Assembly: GCF_000344615.1 (NCBI RefSeq)
Contig: NZ_KB467824.1
Span: 5,467,125 to 5,531,124, forward strand
DNA: 64,000 nt
Origin: Janthinobacterium sp. CG3
Lineage (GTDB): Bacteria; Pseudomonadota; Gammaproteobacteria; Burkholderiales; Burkholderiaceae_D
Reading direction: 5' to 3'
The position numbers and the translations under genes are program-made. How positions within the stretch are numbered: the first letter of the stretch is position 1; the number at the start of each line of letters is the position of its first letter. The notes under the pieces were generated by a model, which worked only from the letters and a program-made list of their open reading frames with translations, had not been told where the DNA came from and made no database searches. This document shows, piece after piece, positions 25,639-32,899 of this stretch.

Positions 25639-26868
25639 TTAGACCGCCGCTACCGGTTCGATGTCACCGCTCACTTCCTGCAGCCCGCGCGCCAGGCTGG
25701 AGATGCTCGGATTGTCGATGAACACGCAGCGCTTGCCGGTGCGTTTGCAGTGGTCCTTGACACGCCAGTAGGCGCTGTGGCTGATGCAGCCGGTCTGGCA
25801 AATCACCAGGTCGGCCGCCGCCAAGCTCGAATCGAGCATGTTGGCGTTGTCCTCCAGGCCGCCGTCGTGGTGCGCGAACTGCGCGCCAACCCGCTCGATC
25901 AGCGCGCGGTAGGTGGCGACGTTGCCGCTGCGCCCGCCCACGCACAGTACGCTCCGGTCGACCAGGCGGATCGGCATCTTCATGCCGCGCGCCGGCTCCG
26001 GTTTGGTGGGCGCCGGCGCCGGCGGGGCGTCCGGGGCGCGCGCCTGGGTCTGCTTCAAGTCGACGATCTGCATGCGCAAGTCGCGCTCGCGCCGGTCCAT
26101 CTGCGCCAGCCGCTGCGCCAGCCGGGTGCGCGACTCCAGTCCCGGAATCGACTCCCGCAATTGCGCCAGTTGCGCGCGCAAGCCGTCGATCACGCTGTCC
26201 TTGCCGATCGCCTGCGCGCGCGCCTGCATCAGCAAACCGTCGGTGCGCTCCAGCTCGGTGCTTTTGTCGGCCAGCAGGGCCTGGCTGCGTTGTTGCAGCT
26301 TGGCCAGCTCGCGCGCCATGGCGGCGTTTTCCTCGACCAACTGGTTGAACTTGCCCATGTCGGCGCGCACGCACGCGCCGGCCTGGTGCTGGATCATGTG
26401 CAGGTCGCGGCACATGCGCTCCTCCAGCTCGGCGTCGCAGCGCGGGTGCGTCAAGCCGGCCCAAAAGGCGCCGGCGACGTCGCCGCCCGCCACCGCCGCC
26501 TGCCACAGCTGCGCCACCTGGTCGGCGCTCTTGGCGCCGCGGAAGCGCTGAACCACGTGGGCGTAGCGCCGTTCGAGTTCCTTGTGCAAGGCTTCGGACA
26601 GGCGGTTGCGGGTGCCGCACTCGGTCACCGCGCCGACGTGTACCTCGTAGTCGTCGGCCAGTACGCGCCCGCCGGTCATCTTGCCCACCAGCTTGCGCAG
26701 GCCGCCCAGCGGCAGGCCGACCCCGACCAGCGGACAGTGGCAGGTGTGCGAGAGTTCCCAGATGCGCCGCCGGCGCGACGTCAGCGCGGCGGGCGCGGCG
26801 TCGTCGCCGGCGCAATTGCTGATCACCGGCGGGTGCGTGGTCGCGGTGGCTTGGTCTTTGTCGCACAT
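25639..26868 (-). CDS. DUF2325 domain protein
   Basis: A 409-residue protein. The C-terminal 100 residues are the DUF2325 domain (VLCVGGRSGNVATYRALIER, DLVICQTGCISHSAYWRVKD), a Rossmann-like unit. The middle (about residues 180-290) is a coiled coil rich in Glu, Gln, Arg and Leu, joined by a Pro/Ala linker. The N-terminus has a conspicuous HTCHCP cluster at residues 41-46 and more Cys/His residues (ERMCRDLHMIQHQAGACV), suggesting metal or haem binding. It is the last gene of a minus-strand set with a hypothetical gene and hemP, downstream of a Fur-like site. The biochemical role is unknown. Confidence 0.8.
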   Translation of the reverse strand: MCDKDQATATTHPPVISNCAGDDAAPAALTSRRRRIWELSHTCHCPLVGVGLPLGGLRKLVGKMTGGRVLADDYEVHVGAVTECGTRNRLSEALHKELERRYAHVVQRFRGAKSADQVAQLWQAAVAGGDVAGAFWAGLTHPRCDAELEERMCRDLHMIQHQAGACVRADMGKFNQLVEENAAMARELAKLQQRSQALLADKSTELERTDGLLMQARAQAIGKDSVIDGLRAQLAQLRESIPGLESRTRLAQRLAQMDRRERDLRMQIVDLKQTQARAPDAPPAPAPTKPEPARGMKMPIRLVDRSVLCVGGRSGNVATYRALIERVGAQFAHHDGGLEDNANMLDSSLAAADLVICQTGCISHSAYWRVKDHCKRTGKRCVFIDNPSISSLARGLQEVSGDIEPVAAV

Positions 26869-26873
26869 GGCGG

Positions 26874-27236
26874 CTATCCTGTCTGGCGTGAAGAGGTGGG
26901 CGGGCGCTGGGCCGGCGCGGCGGCCTTGGCGGCGCCCATGATGCGGCTGAGGAAGGAGCTTTTATGCGGCTGCGGCATGGCCCGCTCGACGACCGCGGCC
27001 CACTGTTCGGACAATTGCTGGCAGGTCGCCTGCAGCACCGGCCCGAGGTCGGGCAGGCCGGCCAGCGCCTTCAGGTGGCGTTCAATCACCGACGCCAGTT
27101 TCAGGCAGGCGCCGTTTTCGGCGCTGCGCGCGGTGTAGTGCGACATCAGGTGCAGCACGGCCGACAGCATCAGCTCGGGCTGGTGCGCCACATTGTTTTG
27201 GGACAGAAATATGGGGTCAATACGATCGATCGCCAT
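26874..27236 (-). CDS. Hypothetical protein between hemP and DUF2325 gene
   Basis: A 120-residue, mostly helical protein. ATG at 27236 is chosen over an adjacent TTG because AGGAG lies six bases upstream. There is no signal peptide. The C-terminal tail is Ala/Pro-rich and charged. I do not recognise a family. It is 5 bases upstream of the DUF2325 gene and about 100 bases downstream of hemP on the same strand, so it likely belongs to an iron/haem-related transcription unit; its function is not inferable from sequence. Confidence 0.7.
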   Translation of the reverse strand: MAIDRIDPIFLSQNNVAHQPELMLSAVLHLMSHYTARSAENGACLKLASVIERHLKALAGLPDLGPVLQATCQQLSEQWAAVVERAMPQPHKSSFLSRIMGAAKAAAPAQRPPTSSRQTG

Positions 27237-27337
27237 CAAACGCTCCTGTTCGGGGGTGGTTTGGCTGGCTGCCGGCGTGGCGTGCGACCGCGCGGGATTG
27301 GCTGGCTGGGGTGGGCCGGCCGTTGGCCGGAAACTGC

Positions 27338-27538
27338 CTAGGCGGTGAGAATGAGCTTGTTCAATTGCGTCACGCGCAGGCGGTAGACCTTGCCGGCGTG
27401 CTCGATTTCGACTTCGCGGCGCTCCTCCAACAGCGCCGCGCTGGTAATGCGCCGCACCGGCTGGGCCGGCTGCGCGCTCGACAGTGCCGCGGCTGGGTGG
27501 ATAGAGGCGGTGGCGGTGGTGGATTTTTGACTGTGCAT
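27338..27538 (-). CDS. hemP: Hemin uptake protein HemP
   Basis: A 66-residue protein whose C-terminal half, RRITSAALLEERREVEIEHAG followed in frame by KVYRLRVTQLNKLILT, is the HemP domain; the ending Y-x-L-R-x-T-x-x-x-K-L-I-L is diagnostic. The N-terminal half is Thr/Ser/Ala-rich and probably flexible. In betaproteobacteria HemP helps to switch on haem uptake genes. A Fur-like site lies 24-42 bases upstream. No haem receptor gene lies next to it, so the target must be elsewhere; the two genes downstream may be part of the same response. Confidence 0.85.
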   Translation of the reverse strand: MHSQKSTTATASIHPAAALSSAQPAQPVRRITSAALLEERREVEIEHAGKVYRLRVTQLNKLILTA

Positions 27539-27561
27539 GACTAACCTTCTTTATCTCAGTT

Positions 27562-27580
27562 GAGAATGATTCGTATTTGC
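27562..27580 (-). promoter_or_regulatory. Candidate Fur box upstream of hemP
   Basis: GAGAATGATTCGTATTTGC matches 12 of 19 positions of the Fur consensus by my count, with the best conserved half to the left. The position just before hemP, a gene usually under Fur control, strengthens the call. Confidence 0.5.
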
Positions 27581-27775
27581 ATTATTGTTGAGCGTGGCTG
27601 AAAATGCAAGCTTTATTTGCTGCGGCAAGCGGTATAGGCAAGCCGCATTTGCGCGCCTATGTACGCCAGCGTACAGATTGCCCGGCGGCGAACGGATTAA
27701 GCTGGCTTTATTGACGGGTGGCAAGCACCGCCCGCTACCGTGCGTCCAGGCGCCCAACGATCCAAGGAGAACATC

Positions 27776-28894
27776 ATCAAAACCCTTCCAAACTATTCGC
27801 GTACCCTGTGCGCCGTGCATTTCGCCATGTTGCCGCTGTTTGCCGTGGCGCTGAGCGCGCTGCCGCAACAGGCCCAAGCCCAGGCCCACGCCCAGCAGTC
27901 GAGCCAGTACGACACGGCGGCGCCGCGCATCGAAGGCTTCAACGTCGACGAAGTGCGGCGTCTGGAACCGGGCGTCGAACTGAACTTCAGCCTGTACGGC
28001 ACGCCGGGCGGCAGCGCCACCATCCGTATCGACGGCGCCCGCCGCAACCTGGTGCTTAACGAGGTGGACGCCGGCCTGTACGAAGGCACCTATACGCTCG
28101 GCAGACGCGATAGCATCGAGGCGCGCAGCCCCGTGACGGCGAATTTGCGCGTAGGCAACCTGGTCACCAGCGCCGTCCTCAGCGAGTCCTTGCTGAAGGG
28201 CGTGGGCCGCCACGGCGCCCGCCAGGACGCCATCGCCGACCTGAAAATCGAGCGCTTCGAGGTCCTGCCAAGCGACGACCTGCTTCCCGGCAGCGACTTG
28301 CAGTTCACCGTGCGCGGCACGCCCGGCGCCAAGGCCGACATGACCATCGTCGGCACCAAGGGGGTGTTTTTCCTGCCCGAGGTGCGCGCCGGTGAATACG
28401 TCGGCACTTACACCATCAAGCGCCGCGACAACATCACGCCGGCCAGCGCGGTGGTGGCCAATTTGCGCCAGGGCCAGCGCGTCACCAGCGCCACGCTCAG
28501 GCAGCCGATGCTGGCCGCCCGCGCGGCGCCGCCGGTGCCACGGCCGGCGCCGGTGGTGTGCGCCAACTGCGCGACGGTCGAAGCGGTCAATGTGATCGAG
28601 GTGAACGGCGACGGCAGCTATCTGGGCACCATCGGCGGCGGTGTCGTCGGTGCCTTGCTCGGCAGCCAGGTCGGCGACGGCCGCGGCCGCACCGCGGCGC
28701 AAATCGCCGGCGCGCTGGGCGGCGCCTACGCCGGCCGTAACATCGAGCGCAATGTACGCAAGACCCAGCACTACGAGGTGGTGGTGCGGTTTGCCAACGG
28801 CGGCGCCCAGACGGTGGCGTTTGAAAACGATCCGTCTTACCGCGTCGGCGACAAGGTCCGGGTTGTCAACGGCACCCTGGCGCGCGAGCAGTAA
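27776..28894 (+). CDS. Exported glycine-zipper protein with two duplicated beta domains
   Basis: The protein has a signal peptide ending ALPQQAQAQA, two homologous beta-rich domains and a C-terminal glycine-zipper segment (YLGTIGGGVVGALLGSQVG, IAGALGGAYAGRNIER) typical of outer-membrane glycine-zipper 2TM proteins. Domain one (IEGFNVDEVRRLEPGVELNF) and domain two (IERFEVLPSDDLLPGSDLQF) align along their length, sharing GTPG, EGTYT/VGTYT and RRD motifs. The start is uncertain: a good AAGGAG sits six bases before ATC at 27776, giving a proper signal peptide. Standard alternatives are GTG 27740, GTG 27815 and ATG 27827. Function: probably envelope structure; unknown in detail. Confidence 0.75.
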   Translation: MKTLPNYSRTLCAVHFAMLPLFAVALSALPQQAQAQAHAQQSSQYDTAAPRIEGFNVDEVRRLEPGVELNFSLYGTPGGSATIRIDGARRNLVLNEVDAGLYEGTYTLGRRDSIEARSPVTANLRVGNLVTSAVLSESLLKGVGRHGARQDAIADLKIERFEVLPSDDLLPGSDLQFTVRGTPGAKADMTIVGTKGVFFLPEVRAGEYVGTYTIKRRDNITPASAVVANLRQGQRVTSATLRQPMLAARAAPPVPRPAPVVCANCATVEAVNVIEVNGDGSYLGTIGGGVVGALLGSQVGDGRGRTAAQIAGALGGAYAGRNIERNVRKTQHYEVVVRFANGGAQTVAFENDPSYRVGDKVRVVNGTLAREQ

Positions 28895-28926
28895 AGCGGT
28901 CGCTGAAGCGCCCGGCGGGACAGTAC

Positions 28927-28963
28927 AAAAAAAGGCCCGGTTGCAGCTTGCGCTGGCCGGGCC
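28927..28963 (-). terminator. Rho-independent terminator of the FNR-like gene
   Basis: GGCCCGG and CCGGGCC (28934-28940, 28957-28963) form a stem; on the minus strand it is followed by seven T (28933-28927). It lies about 85 bases past the stop of the FNR-type regulator gene. Confidence 0.75.
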
Positions 28964-29046
28964 GAAGCTGGGGGTAAAACCGGTTCACATCAACTCACGC
29001 TGACACTTGATTACTGATCGACGCTGGCGTGCGCAACGGCGGCCAA

Positions 29047-29910
29047 TTAAATGGTCGCCAACAATTGCACGGGGGCGGCCGGTTCGGCGCCGGCGCGCAG
29101 TTTCGCGGCCGCCAGTTGCTTGGCGCGCGAACGCGACGGCGGCAGGCGGCGCAGCGTTTTCAGCGCGTCGGGGTCCTTGATGCCGATGGTGCGCTGGTCG
29201 ACGCTGATCAGGCCGATTTCATTGAAGGCCGACAGCGTGCGGCTGACCGTTTCCAGGGTCAAGCCCAGGTAGCTGCCGATTTCGTGGCGCGTCATGCGCA
29301 GGTTGAACAACTTGCTCGAGTAGCCCATCTGGGCGAAGCGGTCGGCCAGCGACACCAGGAAGCGCGCCACCCGCGCCTCGGCGCTGAGGGCGCCGAGCAT
29401 GCCGATCATCGCTTGTTCGCGCACCAGTTCGCGGCTCATCACGCCGTACATGACATTTTCCAGCTCGATATGGATGCGCCCCAGCGCCGTCAGTTTTTTG
29501 AACGGCAGCAGGATCAGGTCGCAGTCCGACAAGGCCACCGCCTCCGACGAATAATGCTTGGAATGGATGCCGTCGACGCCGAGCATGTCGCCCTTCATCG
29601 GGAAGCTCAGCACCTGCTCGTTGCCGAATTCGTCGATCAGCACGGTTTTCAGGAAACCCGAGTTGACGATGTAGAGCGTGTCGAAGGGCTGGCCGATGGT
29701 GTGGACGCGCTGGCCGGTCTTGAACTGCACGTGCTGGAACAGCAGCTCGTCGGCGGCGATCGAGCAGGCGGTTGAAATATGCAGCAAATCACAGACTTCC
29801 TTCAAATTCGACCACAGCCGCCCTTGGCGCTGGCGGCCCGCTTCCATCGACGAAGACTGCGCGGCCGACGACGAAGCGGGACGGATTTCAGACGTTTGCG
29901 TTGACAGCAT
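29047..29910 (-). CDS. Crp/Fnr-family regulator, FNR-like
   Basis: A 287-residue regulator. The second of two close ATGs (29910) is preferred, since AGGAG directly abuts the first. It has a cyclic-nucleotide-type sensor domain (about residues 50-165), a long dimer helix and a helix-turn-helix with TRHEIGSYLGLTLETVSR, nearly identical in type to FNR, whose E-x-x-S-R reads TTGAT-N4-ATCAA. Of the four FNR iron-sulfur ligands, counterparts of C20, C29 and C122 are seen (Cys40, Cys49, Cys130), but C23 is a leucine. So oxygen sensing by a 4Fe-4S cluster is doubtful. A perfect FNR site lies before the nearby usp gene. Confidence 0.88.
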   Translation of the reverse strand: MLSTQTSEIRPASSSAAQSSSMEAGRQRQGRLWSNLKEVCDLLHISTACSIAADELLFQHVQFKTGQRVHTIGQPFDTLYIVNSGFLKTVLIDEFGNEQVLSFPMKGDMLGVDGIHSKHYSSEAVALSDCDLILLPFKKLTALGRIHIELENVMYGVMSRELVREQAMIGMLGALSAEARVARFLVSLADRFAQMGYSSKLFNLRMTRHEIGSYLGLTLETVSRTLSAFNEIGLISVDQRTIGIKDPDALKTLRRLPPSRSRAKQLAAAKLRAGAEPAAPVQLLATI

Positions 29911-30329
29911 GCTCATCTCCTGTTGACAGGTACATCAAATTTCAAATATCGGATAAGGGAAGCGCTCGCCTCGCTGAGCGTCCCGCTCCGACCGGTGCGG
30001 CGCGCCGTCTCCAAGTACGGCGGCGCCTGTCGATCAGAACCTGGACCACTCGCCAAGGTTCAGGGCGGCCCCAAACGGGATCGAGCGGCAGCGGCAGCGG
30101 GTCGGGCGGCGCGTCGCCTGGGCACAAACACTGTACAGACCACGTTGCGGCTCAATCCGCTGACGGCCTGTCGGGTAGGGAAGTAACCGGCCAGCAACTT
30201 GATTCGCTGATTTCAGTATGCCAACTAGGGTGCTTGATTGATATCAGCAGGCGCTGAATATGGCGGTAGGAGGTGGCGCGCTCGCTGTAGGATTGTTCCT
30301 ACTGCGAACTGGCCGGGCGACCGCGTGGG
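29911..30329. other. Intergenic region between FNR-like and response regulator genes
   Basis: About 420 bases with no supported gene. Short open frames exist but have no ribosome sites or family resemblance. The only signal I see is an FNR-like palindrome at 30234-30247. Confidence 0.6.
30234..30247. promoter_or_regulatory. Candidate FNR box
   Basis: TTGAT-TGAT-ATCAG matches the FNR/ANR consensus TTGAT-N4-ATCAA at 9 of 10 positions. It sits about 320 bases upstream of the FNR-like gene, far for a direct promoter site, so autoregulation is only a possibility. Confidence 0.45.
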
Positions 30330-30974
30330 TCAGGTTTTGAAGGGCGATAGCAGACGGTGGGCAACGGCGTACTGGACCATCTCGGACAGGGAACTCATGC
30401 CCATTTTTTGCATGATGCGGGTCTTGTGCGTGCTCACCGTTTTCACGCTCAGGTGCAAGTTGTTGGCGATCTCGGTGATCGACTTGCCGGCCACCAGCAG
30501 GGAAAAGACCTCGAATTCCCGGTCCGACAACTGTTTGTGCAGCAAGCTCTCATTCGGCATCATGATGTTGAGCACCAGTTGCTCCGCCACCTCGGCGCTG
30601 ATGTAGGGCCGCCCCGAGGCGACCTTGCGGATCGCCCCGACCAGCTGGGTGCCGGCGCTCTCCTTGGTCAGGTAGCCCTGGGCGCCGGCGCGGATCGCCC
30701 GCACCGCGTACTGCTCCTCCTCGTGCATGGTGAGAATGAGGATGGCCAGCTTGGGCGCCTCGCTTTTGATCTGGCGGATCAGGTCGACGCCGCTGCGCCC
30801 CGGCATCGACAGGTCGAGCAGCAGCAGGTCGAAGCCGCCCTGGCGCACGTGGCCAAGGACTTCGAAACCGTCGATCGCTTCGCCAACGATATCAATGTCG
30901 GGCGCGCCGTCGAGTATGCGTTTCAAACCCTCACGCATGATGGTGTGGTCGTCGGCAATGACAATTCGTATCAT
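30330..30974 (-). CDS. NarL/LuxR-type response regulator
   Basis: A 214-residue two-domain regulator. Receiver: acidic pair in VIADDHTIMREG, phospho-acceptor Asp in LLLDLSMPGRSG, switch Thr in ILTMHEEE and Lys in GYLTKESA. Output: LuxR-type helix-turn-helix (LSDREFEVFSLLVAGKSITE, LHLSVKTVSTHKTRIMQKMG) near residues 147-210. No cognate kinase gene is adjacent, so it is an orphan within the window. It lies on the same strand as the FNR-like and universal stress genes, a grouping that suggests a low-oxygen or redox response. Confidence 0.9.
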   Translation of the reverse strand: MIRIVIADDHTIMREGLKRILDGAPDIDIVGEAIDGFEVLGHVRQGGFDLLLLDLSMPGRSGVDLIRQIKSEAPKLAILILTMHEEEQYAVRAIRAGAQGYLTKESAGTQLVGAIRKVASGRPYISAEVAEQLVLNIMMPNESLLHKQLSDREFEVFSLLVAGKSITEIANNLHLSVKTVSTHKTRIMQKMGMSSLSEMVQYAVAHRLLSPFKT

Positions 30975-31124
30975 AGGGAAATGGTTAGGTGCCCGGCCGG
31001 CGTTGCTGACCGCTGCAAGAGGTTAAACTGAAATAAGGAGGCGAATATACTATAGTTTTTAGTTAGTTTGCTATTTCCTTAATTGATGCCGCGAATAACG
31101 CCGGCGCATACCGGCGCCGCGCGT

Positions 31125-31595
31125 TCAGGTCGACGGTTCCTTGATCAGGCGGTGTACCAGCACCGGCAGCGTGGTATGCGACAGCACCTTGTTGGTGACG
31201 CTGCCGAGCAACAATTGTCCCCAGCCGCTGCGCCCGTGCGAGCCCATGAAAATCAGGTCGCAGTCGCACTGCTTGGCCACGTCGACGATTTTCAGCGCCG
31301 CGCTGTCGGAAAACGCCGTCAGGCCGGCGCTTTTCAGGCCGCGTTTGGCGGCCGCGTCGTGGATGGGCTGCAAGTGCTCGGCGCCGGCCTTGCTCATGGC
31401 GGCGCGGTATTCCTCTTCGCTCGGATAGCTCGGCGGAATGATCTCGATGTATACCGGGTATTGGTATTCCGGCGCCACGTACAGCGCCAGGATGTCGGCG
31501 TGCATTTGCTCGGCGAACGCGACGCCGGCGCAGGCCGTCATGTTCGAGACGGCGGAGCCGTCGGTCGCAATCAGAATTTTCTTATACATGGCCAT
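31125..31595 (-). CDS. Universal stress protein, UspA family
   Basis: A 156-residue single-domain protein. The N-terminal strand KKILIATDGSAVSN and the ATP-binding motif GSHGRSGWGQLLLGSV (G-2x-G-9x-GS/T) are intact, so it should bind ATP. A GGAGAT ribosome site precedes the ATG. A perfect FNR site lies about 94 bases upstream of the start (centre), and a TACAAT -10-like hexamer follows it, so oxygen-dependent control by an FNR-type protein, such as the one encoded nearby, is likely. Typical role: survival under energy stress or anoxia. Confidence 0.9.
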   Translation of the reverse strand: MAMYKKILIATDGSAVSNMTACAGVAFAEQMHADILALYVAPEYQYPVYIEIIPPSYPSEEEYRAAMSKAGAEHLQPIHDAAAKRGLKSAGLTAFSDSAALKIVDVAKQCDCDLIFMGSHGRSGWGQLLLGSVTNKVLSHTTLPVLVHRLIKEPST

Positions 31596-31682
31596 CTCCT
31601 TGATCAGCTTGACCGCGGCCGCAGGCGGCGCGGCCTGTCTTCATTGTAGACGCGAATGCGATCATTGTCCGACCGCAAAGAC

Positions 31683-31696
31683 TTGATATTTATCAA
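31683..31696. promoter_or_regulatory. Perfect FNR/ANR box upstream of usp
   Basis: TTGAT-ATTT-ATCAA is a full consensus FNR site. On the minus strand it precedes TACAAT (31648-31643) and the usp start at 31595. Class II FNR promoters place the site near -41.5; the exact start point is unknown here. Confidence 0.82.
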
Positions 31697-31742
31697 TGCT
31701 ATCGACGCTTTTTCGCCAGCCGTGCCGGTCAGGCCACGCTTT

Positions 31743-31775
31743 GCGCCGCCGCGGGGCGTTTTGGCGGCGCTTTTT
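31743..31775 (+). terminator. Orphan Rho-independent terminator on the plus strand
   Basis: GCGCCGCC (31743-31750) and GGCGGCGC (31763-31770) form a perfect 8-base-pair stem with a 12-base loop, followed by TTTTT. No plus-strand gene ends here: the region upstream holds only the divergent usp promoter area. Either an untracked short transcript ends here or it lies within the cheZ leader. Confidence 0.6.
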
Positions 31776-32065
31776 ACAAAAAGGCGGGCATTTGTTGCCC
31801 GGTGCGTGTTTTGCTTCTCTATCCGATGTTAGTATTTCAAAATGCAACTGCTGACGGGCGATTCCGTCGCGCCGAGGCCCTTGCGCTGGCGCGCGGCGGC
31901 CGAAACAGCGGATTCACATTGAACAAGCAGCCAGCGCCCTGCTACACTCGCGTAAACGCTGTTATATTGCCGGAAGTCATCTTAATCGGAAGAATTCCAG
32001 GTATAAGTCTGTGATACGCAACGTGTAGGCGACACATTTTTACAAATTATGGAGAAGCAGGGACT

Positions 32066-32899
32066 ATGACCAACGCCGCTGATGATTTCGACGCACTATT
32101 CGATGAAGTGTCCGCGCAAACCACTGCGCCGAAACCTGCTCCAACCCCCACACCAGCCCCCGCCGCGTCCGCCGACGACGATTTCGATGCCCTGTTCGAC
32201 TCGGTAGCGGCGAGCGTGCCGGCGCCCGCCGCGGCCGCGGCCGTGGCGCCGGCGTCCGTCGCCGCCGCGGCGGAAGCGCCGGCTGGCGCCGATGACGCCG
32301 CCGACAAACCGATGTTCGAGCGCCTCGGCGGCATCGTCCGCCTGTTGCACGATTCGCTGCGCGAGCTTGGCTACGACAAGGCCCTGACCGAGGCCTCGTC
32401 GCAGATCGTCGACGCCCAGGACCGCCTGGAATACGTCGCCAGCCTTACCGAGCAGGCCTCCAACAAGGTCCTCAACACCCTCGACGACGGCATGCCGGCG
32501 CAGGACGCGCTGTCGAAAAAGGCCAAGGATATGGACGGGCGCTGGACCGCGCTGTTCGCCGGCAAGCTCAGCCTGGATGAATTCAAGACCCTGGCCGGCG
32601 ACTCGAAACAGTTTGCCCAAACCGTGACCGAGGCCACCGAGGCGGAAAAGGCGCGCTTGCTGGAAATCATGATGGCGCAGGACTTCCAGGACATCACCGG
32701 GCAGTTGATCAAGAAGGTCGTGATGATCACCAAGACGGTGGAGCACGAACTGGCAGAGTTGTTGCGCGACAACGCGCCGCCGGCCATGCGTGAGAAACTG
32801 GCGCACAAGCCGGTGGTGTTGATGCAGGGTCCATCGGTGCCGTCGGCGGCGCTGGACCAAGACAATGTCGATGATCTTCTTGCTGACCTGGGATTCTAA
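32066..32899 (+). CDS. cheZ: Chemotaxis phosphatase CheZ
   Basis: A 277-residue CheY-P phosphatase. The active-site helix reads MMAQDFQDITGQLIKKV, holding the Asp and Gln that position water in the E. coli enzyme. The C-terminal peptide DNVDDLLADLGF is the CheY-binding tail. The N-terminus is extended and carries two similar acidic units, DDFDALFDEV and DDFDALFDSV, joined by Ala/Pro-rich linkers; these resemble the C-terminal CheY-binding peptide and could bind extra partners. It precedes cheA with a one-base overlap, an arrangement that couples signal shut-off to the kinase. Confidence 0.9.
   Translation: MTNAADDFDALFDEVSAQTTAPKPAPTPTPAPAASADDDFDALFDSVAASVPAPAAAAAVAPASVAAAAEAPAGADDAADKPMFERLGGIVRLLHDSLRELGYDKALTEASSQIVDAQDRLEYVASLTEQASNKVLNTLDDGMPAQDALSKKAKDMDGRWTALFAGKLSLDEFKTLAGDSKQFAQTVTEATEAEKARLLEIMMAQDFQDITGQLIKKVVMITKTVEHELAELLRDNAPPAMREKLAHKPVVLMQGPSVPSAALDQDNVDDLLADLGF

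Noticed and set aside
29923-30257. Several short plus-strand frames between the FNR-like gene and the response regulator
   Set aside because: No ribosome sites and Arg/Gly-rich translations typical of non-coding GC-rich DNA.
31802-32014. A 70-codon plus-strand frame before cheZ
   Set aside because: No ribosome site, no recognisable family and ordinary non-coding composition; more likely leader or spacer.
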